Below are positions 16,540-24,381 of a DNA stretch of 64,000 bases, piece after piece. Source of the DNA: Gordonia liuliyuniae. GTDB lineage: Bacteria; Actinomycetota; Actinomycetes; Mycobacteriales; Mycobacteriaceae. A program made the translations under genes and the position numbers. Location of the stretch: positions 56,794 through 120,793 of the forward strand of contig NZ_JAKKOT010000009.1 in assembly GCF_021739025.1 (NCBI RefSeq), read 5' to 3'. Under the pieces are notes generated by a model. It was not told where the DNA came from, did not search any database, and was given only the letters and a program-made list of their open reading frames with translations. Each line of letters begins with the position of its first letter. Position 1 is the first letter of the stretch.

Positions 16540-17373
16540 GTGCTCAAAGGATTCAAAGACTTCCTCATGCGGGGGAACGTCGTCGAATTGGCCACAGCGG
16601 TCATCATCGGCGCCGCGTTCACCGCAGTCGTCACCGCATTCACCGACAAGATCATCGCGCCGCTCATCGCGGCGATCCCGGTCAACACGGATTTCGCAGG
16701 TCTCGGTTTCGAGATCTCAGACAAGGAGAACCCGGACGGCACCGCCGCAACCTTCCTCGATTTCGGCGCCGTCATCACCGCACTGATCAATTTCGTGATC
16801 GTCGCCGCGGTGGTCTACTTCCTGATCATCGTGCCGTACAACAAGCTGAACGAACTCCGGACCCTCGAAGAGGAAGCGGAGGACGATTCGGAGATCTCGC
16901 TGCTCGTCGAGATCCGCAACCTCCTCGACCCGCATGCCGAGGAGCGTAAGGCCTCCGAGGCCGCTGCCGCAGAGGAGAAGGCTCGCGCCGACGCCGACGC
17001 CGCACGTGCTGCGGAAGCCGCACGTTACGAGGGGCAGCGTCCGCAACCTCCGCAGGACAACTACCCGTCGAGCGGTTCGACACAGCAGATCAGCGTCCCG
17101 CCGCAGGCTCAGCAGCAGCAGGGTCCGCCCGTGAACCCCCAGACTTCGGGACCCCAGACTCCAGGCCCCCAGTACCCGGCTGGACCGCCGAGCGGCGGCT
17201 TCCCGACGCCGAATCCCGCACCGGGCGAGTACCCGCCCCCCGGCAACCTGCCTCCGGGCCAGTACGCACCGGGGCAGTACCCGCCGCCCGCACCGGGCCA
17301 GTACCCGCCCGCAGGCGGTCAGTACCCGCAGGATCCGGGCTTCGGACAGGATGGTCCGCGCCACTCGCGCTGA
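16540..17373 (+). CDS. mscL: Large-conductance mechanosensitive channel MscL with Pro/Gln-rich tail
   Basis: 277-residue channel that opens on membrane tension to release solutes in hypo-osmotic shock. The core of about 140 residues is typical: LKGFKDFLMRGNVVELATAV with TM1 and its gate, a periplasmic loop, TM2 (ALINFVIVAAVVYFLIIVPY) and the C-terminal helix. M. tuberculosis MscL ends near residue 151; here about 125 residues follow, first charged Ala/Glu coiled-coil, then Pro/Gln/Gly repeats such as PGQYPPPAPGQYPP. The GTG start has GAAGGAGAG upstream. A strong terminator follows. Confidence 0.93.
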   Translation: MLKGFKDFLMRGNVVELATAVIIGAAFTAVVTAFTDKIIAPLIAAIPVNTDFAGLGFEISDKENPDGTAATFLDFGAVITALINFVIVAAVVYFLIIVPYNKLNELRTLEEEAEDDSEISLLVEIRNLLDPHAEERKASEAAAAEEKARADADAARAAEAARYEGQRPQPPQDNYPSSGSTQQISVPPQAQQQQGPPVNPQTSGPQTPGPQYPAGPPSGGFPTPNPAPGEYPPPGNLPPGQYAPGQYPPPAPGQYPPAGGQYPQDPGFGQDGPRHSR

Positions 17374-17396
17374 CCGCTGTCTCCTAGCGAGGAGAG

Positions 17397-17428
17397 AAGG
17401 CCCCGTTCACGTGCCGGAACGGGGCCTT
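17397..17428 (+). terminator. Rho-independent terminator after mscL
   Basis: AAGGCCCCGTTC (17397-17408) pairs exactly with GAACGGGGCCTT (17417-17428) around an 8-nt loop and is followed by CTTC. The 12-bp GC-rich stem ends the mscL transcript and isolates it from the iron-regulated heme oxygenase. Confidence 0.9.
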
Positions 17429-17445
17429 CTTCAGATCATCTGACC

Positions 17446-17464
17446 GTGTAAGGTTTACCTCACT
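17446..17464 (+). promoter_or_regulatory. DtxR/IdeR-type iron box before heme oxygenase
   Basis: GTGTAAGGTTTACCTCACT carries the AGGT...ACCT core of DtxR/IdeR operators (consensus TTAGGTTAGGCTAACCTAA). It lies 30-48 bp upstream of the ATG, overlapping the expected promoter. Repression by iron-loaded DtxR/IdeR would restrict haem degradation to iron starvation. Match to consensus is partial. Confidence 0.65.
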
Positions 17465-17493
17465 AGTTTCCATGTTTCTTCAGGAGCCCCACC

Positions 17494-18159
17494 ATGACCA
17501 CCGCCACACCGGCCCGCACCGCGCCCGAGGACACGCTCTCCGCAGCGATGAAGAAGGGGTCGGCCATCGAGCATGAGCAGGCCGAGGGTTCGGCGTTCAT
17601 GTCGGCGCTCCTCGACGGCCGGATGGACGCCGACGGTTACATCGCCTATCTGCAGCGTCTGCGGCTCGTCTACGAGGCTCTCGAGTCGGTGGCGACGACC
17701 CTCGTCGCCGATCCGATCGCGTCGCCGATCATCGACCCCGCATTGGACCGTCTGGCGACGATCGACGCCGACCTCGCGGACTGGGCCCCCGGCGGTGCAC
17801 CTGCGTTCTCATCGCCTGTGGCGACCGCGTATGCCGAACGCATCACCGAGTCGACGTGGAGCGGCGCATTCGTCGCACACCACTACACGCGCTATCTCGG
17901 TGATCTGTCGGGAGGTCAGGCGATCGGCCGTATCCTCGACCGGTCCTTTCACCTCGACGGCGCAGGCATCTCGTTCTACGCGTTCGACGAGGTCGGCAAG
18001 GTGAAGCCGTACAAGGATCGCTACCGGGACCGACTCGACGCCATCGGCGCGACGCTCAGTGCCGCCGACCGCGACCGGCTCGTCGACGAGGTCCGGCTCG
18101 CGTTCGGCTTCAACCAGTCGTTGTTCGCCGAACTCAGCGAACTGCATCCGGGCCGCTAG
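17494..18159 (+). CDS. hmuO: Heme oxygenase (HmuO/HO-1 type)
   Basis: 221-residue biliverdin-forming heme oxygenase that frees iron from haem. The proximal ligand His lies in SAIEHEQAEGSAFM, and the distal helix has the conserved glycines in YTRYLGDLSGGQAIGR; FAFGFNQSLF near the end fits the family. Length matches HmuO (about 215 residues). Preceded by a DtxR/IdeR-like box, consistent with an iron-acquisition role. No haem importer is adjacent, so the haem source is unknown. No signal peptide: cytosolic. Confidence 0.95.
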   Translation: MTTATPARTAPEDTLSAAMKKGSAIEHEQAEGSAFMSALLDGRMDADGYIAYLQRLRLVYEALESVATTLVADPIASPIIDPALDRLATIDADLADWAPGGAPAFSSPVATAYAERITESTWSGAFVAHHYTRYLGDLSGGQAIGRILDRSFHLDGAGISFYAFDEVGKVKPYKDRYRDRLDAIGATLSAADRDRLVDEVRLAFGFNQSLFAELSELHPGR

Positions 18160-18178
18160 CCGTCTCTCCGCACTGATC

Positions 18179-18212
18179 GAGATGCCCCGCGGGTCGAGAT
18201 GCCCCGCGGGTC
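18179..18212. repeat. 17-bp tandem duplication at the end of the 55-residue gene
   Basis: GAGATGCCCCGCGGGTC occurs twice in direct tandem. The second copy overlaps the stop codon of the 55-residue minus-strand gene. It lies between two convergent genes, so a replication slippage with little consequence is the plain reading. Confidence 0.7.
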
Positions 18213-18378
18213 ACCCGTGGTGGGGCGGGCGGTTCTGGTCGTACCAGTCGCGGCCGCGGCCGCTGTCGGGGTGCTCGCCCGGCTCGGCGACCTGCTCGGG
18301 CAGATCGTCGCCGAACACCGCATCGAGTCGGCGCCTGCGTTTCCACGCCGGCTCGACAGGGTCCGGGTCAGATGTCAC
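18211..18378 (-). CDS. Conserved 55-residue protein downstream of moaB2
   Basis: GTG-started frame overlapping the moaB2 stop by 11 bp. The product (VTSDPDPVEPAWKRRRRLDA..., then VFGDDLPEQ and ending RDWYDQNRPPHHG) matches a small actinobacterial family by memory: RRRRLDxVFGDDLP near the N-terminus and a closing WYxxNRPPHH motif. No membrane segment or signal; highly charged. Function unknown, but its constant place after moaB2/pepD/mprAB suggests a link with that envelope-stress unit. The frame on the opposite strand is a shadow. Confidence 0.8.
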   Translation of the reverse strand: MTSDPDPVEPAWKRRRRLDAVFGDDLPEQVAEPGEHPDSGRGRDWYDQNRPPHHG

Positions 18379-18931
18379 TGATGTGCCCGATCACGTGCTG
18401 GGCCAACGGGATCAATGTCGCCATGCCGTCGCGGACCGCGGCACGCGAATCGGCGATGTTCACCACGACCGTCTGACCCGAGATCCCCGCGAGTCCGCGC
18501 GAGAGTCCCCCGTCGGTGGCGCCTGCCGACAGTCCAGAACTGCGGATCGCCTCCTCGATGCCCTGCAGGCGACGGTCGAGCAGCGGCTCGGTCGCTTCCG
18601 GTGTCACGTCCCGCGCACTGACGCCCACGCCACCGACGGAGACCACCAAGTCCACACCGCCGATCACCGCGGTGTTCAACGTGTTCCGGATCTCGATCTC
18701 GTCGCCGGGCACCGTCACGGTGGCATCGACGTGGAATCCGGCTTCCTCGAGCAGCTCGCCGATGAGCGGGCCGAGTGTGCTCGGCTCTTCACCGAGGGCC
18801 GCACGGTCGTCGACGACCACCACGAGCGATCGGGAGAAACCGTCCTCGGGCGGTGTCGGCACCTCGGGCGAACTCACGCGAGCGGCCGCGTCAGCGGCCC
18901 GTTCGTCCGGGTCTGCGGGAGCGTTGGTCAT
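18368..18931 (-). CDS. moaB2: MogA/MoaB-family molybdopterin-binding protein
   Basis: 187-residue MoaB/Mog-fold protein, the Rv0984 homologue. The N-terminal 45 residues are a disordered acidic-Ala extension, then SLVVVVDDRAAL, ELLEEAGFHVDATVTVPGD and VSVGGVGVSARDVTPEATE, corresponding to the GGTG molybdopterin-binding region (here GGVGVS). Usual MogA adenylylates molybdopterin; the altered motif means activity is uncertain. It follows pepD by 83 bp in the mprA-mprB-pepD-moaB2 order of M. tuberculosis. The ATG MTNAPADPDE is chosen as the first plausible start. Confidence 0.88.
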   Translation of the reverse strand: MTNAPADPDERAADAAARVSSPEVPTPPEDGFSRSLVVVVDDRAALGEEPSTLGPLIGELLEEAGFHVDATVTVPGDEIEIRNTLNTAVIGGVDLVVSVGGVGVSARDVTPEATEPLLDRRLQGIEEAIRSSGLSAGATDGGLSRGLAGISGQTVVVNIADSRAAVRDGMATLIPLAQHVIGHISDI

Positions 18932-19014
18932 CTTCGGCCTCTCTGGAAGTGTCTGTGGTCTGACCGCCGGTGAACGTCGGACCGTCTGGGAACGTCGGGT
19001 CGCACGGGCCGACG

Positions 19015-20511
19015 TCACGCCGTGCCGAGCGTGACCTCAGCGGTCTTACTCTGGTTGTTCACCGAGTAGGTCACCTTCACCGTATCGTCCGGAGCGTGTG
19101 AACGGATAGCCGCGACCAATGCGTTGGCCGTCGAGATCTTCCGGTCGTTGACCGCGGTGATGAGCGCGCCCGACGGGATACCCGCCTTGTCGGCAGGTCC
19201 GTTGCGGACCACGCTGGCGACGACGGCTCCCGGCTTCTCCAGGTCGTTGTTCGGACGGACCGAGACGCCAAGATTGGCCTGAGTCGGCTTACCGTTGTTG
19301 CGGAGCTCTTTGGCCACCCGCATCGCCTGGTCGACGGGGATCGCGAACCCGAGGCCGATGCTGCCCGACTCGCCTTCTGCGCCGGTCGTGGCGATGGCGG
19401 TGTTGACACCGATCAGCGCCCCGCTCGAATTGATGAGCGCGCCGCCGGAGTTGCCGGGGTTGATCGCGGCATCGGTCTGGATCGCATCGATCACCGATTC
19501 GGTGCTGCCGTCGGCGCCGGAAGTCGACACGGGACGGTTGAGGGCCGAGATGATGCCCGTCGTCACCGTCCCCTCCAAGCCGAGCGGCGAACCGATCGCG
19601 ATGACTTCCTGCCCGACGCTGAGATTGTTCGAGGCGCCGATCGTGATCGGGGTCAGGCCCGTCTTATCGGCTTGGATGACGGCGATGTCGGACACCGGAT
19701 CGGCACCGAGGACTTTCGCTTGGGCGCGACTGCCGTCGTTGAAACTGACGAGCACCTGGTCGGCGCCCTGCACGACGTGGTTGTTGGTCAGGATCACGCC
19801 GTTGCTGTCCAGGACGACTCCCGAACCCGAGCCGACCTGGCGTCCCGACGCGACGGTGATCGAGACGACCGACGGGAGCACGCGGCTCGCGACGTCCTGC
19901 ACCGAACCCGGTTCGGCCTTGGGCTGCGACGACTCGGTCGGCCCGGACGCGACCGGCGAACTCGACGACGACGTCGAGTTGTTGTTATCGGCGACGAAGG
20001 CGCCGACGCCGCCGCCGACACCGCCGGCCAATACCGCGACGGCGACCGCGCCGAGGAGGATCTTCTTGCCGTTGCCGCCGCGTCTGCCGTCTTCAGGCTT
20101 CGGTTGGGCGTATGGACCGGCGGGCGGCACCGCGCCGAACTGTCCGGTCTGGTTCTCGACGGGGGCCGATCCGAACGGGGCCGTCCCGTATGGGCTGGTC
20201 GGCGGTTGGGCGCCGAACCCGCCGGTGCCGGGACCCGACTGGGTCTGCCCGTACTGATCGGCTCCATACGGGCTCGGGCTGGATGGGTTGTGACCGTACT
20301 GCCCCGGAGCCTGCGGGTTCCCATACTGGGGGTTCAGACTCTGGGGATTCAGACTCTGGGGGTTGGTGCCCGCAGGGGCGGCTCCAGCGGGCTTGTCGTC
20401 GGAAGGGTAGGCACCGTAGGGGTTGTGCCCGTACGGGTTCGGCGAGCCGGGGCCCTGCCCCGGGTAATCGTCATTGCCCTGCGAGGAGTCGCGATTCACA
20501 CCGTCATTCAT
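19015..20511 (-). CDS. pepD: HtrA/DegP-like serine protease PepD
   Basis: 498-residue envelope protease. Residues 1-135 are a Gly/Pro/Gln/Asn-rich cytosolic region with tandem NPQSL and QYG units; one membrane anchor follows (ILLGAVAVAVLAGGVGGGVG). The trypsin-like domain shows the triad: His in ILTNNHVVQGAD, Asp in DPVSDIAVIQAD, Ser in AAINPGNSGGALINS. A C-terminal PDZ domain (LGVSVRPNNDLEKPG...) ends the protein. Rv0983 is the homologue, which degrades misfolded envelope proteins and feeds back on MprB. It lies 87 bp after mprB, in the same transcript or from a local promoter. Confidence 0.95.
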   Translation of the reverse strand: MNDGVNRDSSQGNDDYPGQGPGSPNPYGHNPYGAYPSDDKPAGAAPAGTNPQSLNPQSLNPQYGNPQAPGQYGHNPSSPSPYGADQYGQTQSGPGTGGFGAQPPTSPYGTAPFGSAPVENQTGQFGAVPPAGPYAQPKPEDGRRGGNGKKILLGAVAVAVLAGGVGGGVGAFVADNNNSTSSSSSPVASGPTESSQPKAEPGSVQDVASRVLPSVVSITVASGRQVGSGSGVVLDSNGVILTNNHVVQGADQVLVSFNDGSRAQAKVLGADPVSDIAVIQADKTGLTPITIGASNNLSVGQEVIAIGSPLGLEGTVTTGIISALNRPVSTSGADGSTESVIDAIQTDAAINPGNSGGALINSSGALIGVNTAIATTGAEGESGSIGLGFAIPVDQAMRVAKELRNNGKPTQANLGVSVRPNNDLEKPGAVVASVVRNGPADKAGIPSGALITAVNDRKISTANALVAAIRSHAPDDTVKVTYSVNNQSKTAEVTLGTA

Positions 20512-20598
20512 GAAAGTGAGCGTATGCCACGTCCCTGTGAAGTTGGTCAAAGTCCACTGGGAATCAGCTTCCGGAACGCTCCCGGTCGGTCGGGGCGT

Positions 20599-22056
20599 TC
20601 AGCGCCGCACCACGACGGGATCCGGTTCGGTGTGTAGCGGCGACCCCGGGAACCGCAGCCGGATCAGCGCACCGCCCTCCTCGGATCCCTCGGCCGACAC
20701 CGCCCCTCCGAGACGCGTCACCACCTGTCGGACTATCGCCAGCCCCAGGCCGGATCCGGGCATCGACCGCGTGGCGTCGGCGCGGTAGAAGCGTTCGAAG
20801 ACCAGTTCCCGGTCTTCCATCGGGATACCCGGACCCGCATCGGCGACCGTCAGCTCGGCGGACGCCGGACCGGATTGAGTGAGCCGTACACGGACCTCCC
20901 GACCGGGCGGGCTCCACTTCGCGGCGTTGTCGAGCACGTTCAGCACGGCTCGAGAGATCCCGTGCTCCTCGCCGAACACGAACCACGGCGTGGTCTGCAC
21001 GTCGAAATCGATGTCGGTGCGACGGCGGCGGACGCGTTCGAGTGCGTCGCCGATCACCGACTCCAGCGCGACCTCTTCATGGACGGTGTCGAGGGCGTCC
21101 TCGCGGGCGAGGTCGACGAGGTCGCCGACCAGCGTCGACAACTCCTCGATCTGGGCGACCACATCTGATCGCAGTTCCACCATGTCCGCGGCCGGAATCT
21201 GCGGAGCTCCCGGCTCCGACGATGCCATCAGAAGTTCCAGGTTGGTCCGCAGCGAAGTGAGCGGCGTCTTCAACTCGTGTCCCGCGTCGGCGACCAGACG
21301 CGCCTGTTGGTCACGCGATTCGGCGAGGGCGCGCAACATCGTGTTGAAGCTCGCGGTGAGACGGGCCAGCTCGTCCTGACCCGACACCGGGATCGGCGTG
21401 AGGTCCTGCGTGCGCGCGACGCGTTCCACGGCCCCGGTGAGACGCCCGACCGGTCTCAGGCCGCCGCGCGCGACCGCGGTCCCCGCGAGCGCCGCGAACG
21501 CGACGCCCACACCGCCCGCGATGAACAGCACTGACGCCAACTGTTTGAGTACGGCATCGGTGCCCTCCAACGACTGCGCCATCATCAGGGTGCCGCCGTC
21601 GGACAGCTTGCGGGCGAGCACTCGATGATTGCCAGTCGTCCGCAGACTCTGGTTGAGCTTGCCGGGCGGATTGACCGAGTCGATGATCTGCCGCTCGGTG
21701 TCGCCGAACGGGACGTCGCCGACCATGTATGTGCGTCCGTCGGGTTCGACGAGGCCGATCGAGATCGACGTCGAGAAGACGGTGCCCGCGAGGAGCGCCT
21801 CGGGGCCGCTCGACAATCGGCCCAGTTTCGACAGCGCCGTCATGCCGTCCGCACGCGCCACAAGTTGCGCGTCGACGTCCTTGTACAGGGACCGTTGCAC
21901 GACGAAGAATGCGGCTCCCGCCATCAGCATCGCCGACAGCAGCACGACGGCCGCGGCCAGGAGCGCAACGCGGTTGCGCAGCGACACCGATCTCGTCAGT
22001 GCGATCGGCGCACGCATCTGGCGGTGGCCGTCGGGGCCACGGCGAAACAGTCCCAT
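20599..22056 (-). CDS. mprB: Sensor histidine kinase MprB
   Basis: 485-residue membrane kinase partnering MprA. Two membrane segments (LLAAAVVLLSAMLMAGAAFF and a second near residue 165) flank an extracytoplasmic sensor of about 120 residues. Then HAMP, dimerisation/phosphoacceptor helix with ADAGHELKTPLTSLRTN (phospho-His), and an ATPase domain with N box LNVLDNAAKWS, G1 DAGPGIP and G2 GSGLGLAIV. Homologous to Rv0982, which senses envelope stress such as SDS. Only 6 bp separate it from mprA. Confidence 0.95.
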   Translation of the reverse strand: MGLFRRGPDGHRQMRAPIALTRSVSLRNRVALLAAAVVLLSAMLMAGAAFFVVQRSLYKDVDAQLVARADGMTALSKLGRLSSGPEALLAGTVFSTSISIGLVEPDGRTYMVGDVPFGDTERQIIDSVNPPGKLNQSLRTTGNHRVLARKLSDGGTLMMAQSLEGTDAVLKQLASVLFIAGGVGVAFAALAGTAVARGGLRPVGRLTGAVERVARTQDLTPIPVSGQDELARLTASFNTMLRALAESRDQQARLVADAGHELKTPLTSLRTNLELLMASSEPGAPQIPAADMVELRSDVVAQIEELSTLVGDLVDLAREDALDTVHEEVALESVIGDALERVRRRRTDIDFDVQTTPWFVFGEEHGISRAVLNVLDNAAKWSPPGREVRVRLTQSGPASAELTVADAGPGIPMEDRELVFERFYRADATRSMPGSGLGLAIVRQVVTRLGGAVSAEGSEEGGALIRLRFPGSPLHTEPDPVVVRR

Positions 22057-22062
22057 CGAGGG

Positions 22063-22746
22063 TCAGGCGTTCTCGCGCAGCACGTATCCGACGCCGCGCA
22101 CAGTGTGGATCAGGCGAGGCTCGCCGTCGGCTTCGGTCTTCCGACGCAGATAGCCGATGTAGACCTCGAGCGCGTTGCCCGACGTCGGGAAGTCGTACCC
22201 CCACACCTCTTCGAGGATGCGGCTGCGTGTGAGGACGCGTTTCGGGTTGGTCATCAGCATCTCCATGAGCGCGAACTCGGTGCGCGTCAGGCTGATCTTG
22301 CGTTCACCGCGCGTGACTTCGCGCGTCACCGGGTCGAGCGTCAGGTCGGAGAACGACACCGCCTCCGAACCCTCTTCCTCGTCGCGGACGACACGACGCA
22401 GCAGCGAGCGCAGACGCGCCAGCAGTTCCTCGAGCGCGAACGGCTTGGGCAGATAGTCGTCGGCCCCCGCGTCGAGTCCGCTGACTCGCTCGGAGACGGA
22501 GTCGCGGGCGGTCAACACCAGGATCGGGAGGTCGTCGCCCGCCGACCGCAGCCGACGGCACACCTCCAGCCCGTCCAGCCGCGGCATCATCACGTCGAGC
22601 ACGAGGAGGTCGGGTCGCGCAGCGATCACCTTCTCGAGCGCTTCGAGGCCGTCACCCGCGGTGTCGACCGTGTAGCCGTTGAATGTCAGAGACCGACGAA
22701 GGGACTCTCGGACGGCCCGGTCGTCGTCGACCACGAGAATACGCAT
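22063..22746 (-). CDS. mprA: Response regulator MprA
   Basis: 227-residue OmpR/PhoB-type regulator. The receiver domain has the acidic pocket [11 protein letters not shown] and phosphoacceptor Asp in [13 protein letters not shown]; the winged helix ends in [20 protein letters not shown] and [12 protein letters not shown]. Phosphorylated by MprB, it activates envelope-stress genes and its own operon in mycobacteria. The 48-bp gap to the FprB-like gene should hold its promoter; CTCAG/CTGA-like words near 22780 loosely recall MprA-box repeats but are too weak to claim. Confidence 0.95.
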   Translation of the reverse strand: MRILVVDDDRAVRESLRRSLTFNGYTVDTAGDGLEALEKVIAARPDLLVLDVMMPRLDGLEVCRRLRSAGDDLPILVLTARDSVSERVSGLDAGADDYLPKPFALEELLARLRSLLRRVVRDEEEGSEAVSFSDLTLDPVTREVTRGERKISLTRTEFALMEMLMTNPKRVLTRSRILEEVWGYDFPTSGNALEVYIGYLRRKTEADGEPRLIHTVRGVGYVLRENA

Positions 22747-22794
22747 GCCTACAGTTTTACTGACCGAAGTTCAGATACGGCTGAGAACGCGCCG

Positions 22795-24375
22795 TCATCG
22801 ACGCGCTCGCGTCGCCGCGGCTACCATCTCGGGGATCTCGGTGAACTTGATCCGAGGGCGTCCCGCCGCACGTCCGCGCGCCCGTTCGGCACGGTCGATC
22901 GCAGCGACGCCCGCGTAGTCGACCGGCGTCGTCCGTCCCGCGACCAGCGCCGCGAACTCCGCCGCCGTTCGCGACGTCCGTGTGAGACGTCCGGCCGCGG
23001 CGTCGTCGATGAACGCCTCCACCGCACCGATCGCATGAGCCTTGTTGGCGCCGATGCCGCCGCGCGCTCCCCGCGCCGCCCAGCCGAGTGCGTAATGGCC
23101 GGGGATCGGCGCACCGTCGGCGTCGACGATGCGGCAGCCGTCGTTCGGGATCGTGCCGGTCTCCTCGTCGAACGGGAGTCCGGGGACCTCGACGCCGCGG
23201 TACCCGACCGACCGTACGACGAGGTCGGTCACGATCGAGTGGTCGTCGCCGTGCGTCACGACGTCGACGGTGCCGACGCGACCGGACGCGTCCGGCAGGA
23301 TCTCACGGACCGTGCTCGCGAACAGGAAGACGATGCGCCAACGGCTCGGGTCCGCAGGCCGGTCGAGTCCCAGTCCCCGGATCTGCGCGGGATCATCGCA
23401 CACGATCACCTCGACGCCCGCCATCGCTTCGACCGCACGGTATTCGGCCGGCGTGTACGCGGCGTGCTCCGGCCCGCGCCTGCCGAGCAGCACCACGTCG
23501 TGGACGTTCTGCCTGCGTAGGAGATTCAGTGCACGGTCGGCTATGTCGGTCGTGGCCAGCTCTTCCGGCGACGACACCAGGATGCGGGCGACGTCGAGCG
23601 CGACGTTGCCGGTTCCGACGAGCACCGCGCGCGAGCAGCCGTCGACGCGGACGTCGCCGTTCGCGCCGGGGACCGCGTTGTACCAGGCGACGAGGTCGGT
23701 GGCCGATGTGGAACCGGGCAGTTCCTCGCCCGGCACGCCCAGCGACTTCGATGCGGGCGCGCCGATCGCGTAGAAGACGGCGTCGAAGTGGTCGGCGAGT
23801 TCGGCGACGGTCAGCGCGGACGGACCGTCGCCGACGTCGACGCCGCCGACCATCGTCGTACGCCGATGCCGATACAGGAGGTCGAAGGTCTTGAGCACGC
23901 CCTTGGTGCCCGGATGGTCGGGAGCGACTCCTGCACGCACCAACCCGCCGGGCGTCGGAAGGCGATCGATCATCGTGACTTTCACATCGGTGCGCCCGAT
24001 CAGCGTCTGCAATGCGTATCCGCCGGACGGACCGGTGCCGACGACGGCGACGCGCAGGTCGGACTCCAACCGCGGAATCTCCGGGTAGACGACGTTCGAC
24101 CATCCCGACGAGATGTCCGGATTGTCCTTGTAGAAGGACGCGTTCACCTCGATGAACACGCGGTCACGCTCGCCCAGCCGGTCGGCGGGATAGATCGCGT
24201 CCACCGGACACGCGTCGGCGCAGGCACCGCAGTCGATACACGCGACGGGGTCGATGTGCAGGATGTCGGAGGTCCCGAAACCGCGTTCCTCCGGTGTCGG
24301 ATGGATGCAGTTGACCGGGCACACCGCCACGCATGAGGCGTCGCTACAACAGGACTGAGTGATGACGTGGGCCAT
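22795..24375 (-). CDS. FprB-like ferredoxin/ferredoxin-NADP reductase fusion (second copy)
   Basis: 526-residue paralogue of the protein at 2.4-3.8 kb. N-terminal ferredoxin with CCSDASCVAVCPVNC and CIDCGACADACPVDAI, FAD motif VAVVGTGPSGGYALQTL, NADP motif AVLVGTGNVALDVARIL and the C-terminal GIGANKAHAIGAVEAFIDD. It has a 36-residue-longer C-terminus ending in a basic RIKFTEIPEMVAAATRARR, absent from the first copy. Six base pairs after the second AurF-like stop, so the two form an operon like Rv0885-fprB. It probably supplies NADPH electrons to the diiron enzyme. Confidence 0.88.
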   Translation of the reverse strand: MAHVITQSCCSDASCVAVCPVNCIHPTPEERGFGTSDILHIDPVACIDCGACADACPVDAIYPADRLGERDRVFIEVNASFYKDNPDISSGWSNVVYPEIPRLESDLRVAVVGTGPSGGYALQTLIGRTDVKVTMIDRLPTPGGLVRAGVAPDHPGTKGVLKTFDLLYRHRRTTMVGGVDVGDGPSALTVAELADHFDAVFYAIGAPASKSLGVPGEELPGSTSATDLVAWYNAVPGANGDVRVDGCSRAVLVGTGNVALDVARILVSSPEELATTDIADRALNLLRRQNVHDVVLLGRRGPEHAAYTPAEYRAVEAMAGVEVIVCDDPAQIRGLGLDRPADPSRWRIVFLFASTVREILPDASGRVGTVDVVTHGDDHSIVTDLVVRSVGYRGVEVPGLPFDEETGTIPNDGCRIVDADGAPIPGHYALGWAARGARGGIGANKAHAIGAVEAFIDDAAAGRLTRTSRTAAEFAALVAGRTTPVDYAGVAAIDRAERARGRAAGRPRIKFTEIPEMVAAATRARR

Positions 24376-24381
24376 GTGCGG

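Noticed and set aside
21625..23520. 631-residue plus-strand frame across mprB, mprA and the FprB-like gene
   Set aside because: Spans the junctions of three conserved minus-strand genes; shadow only.
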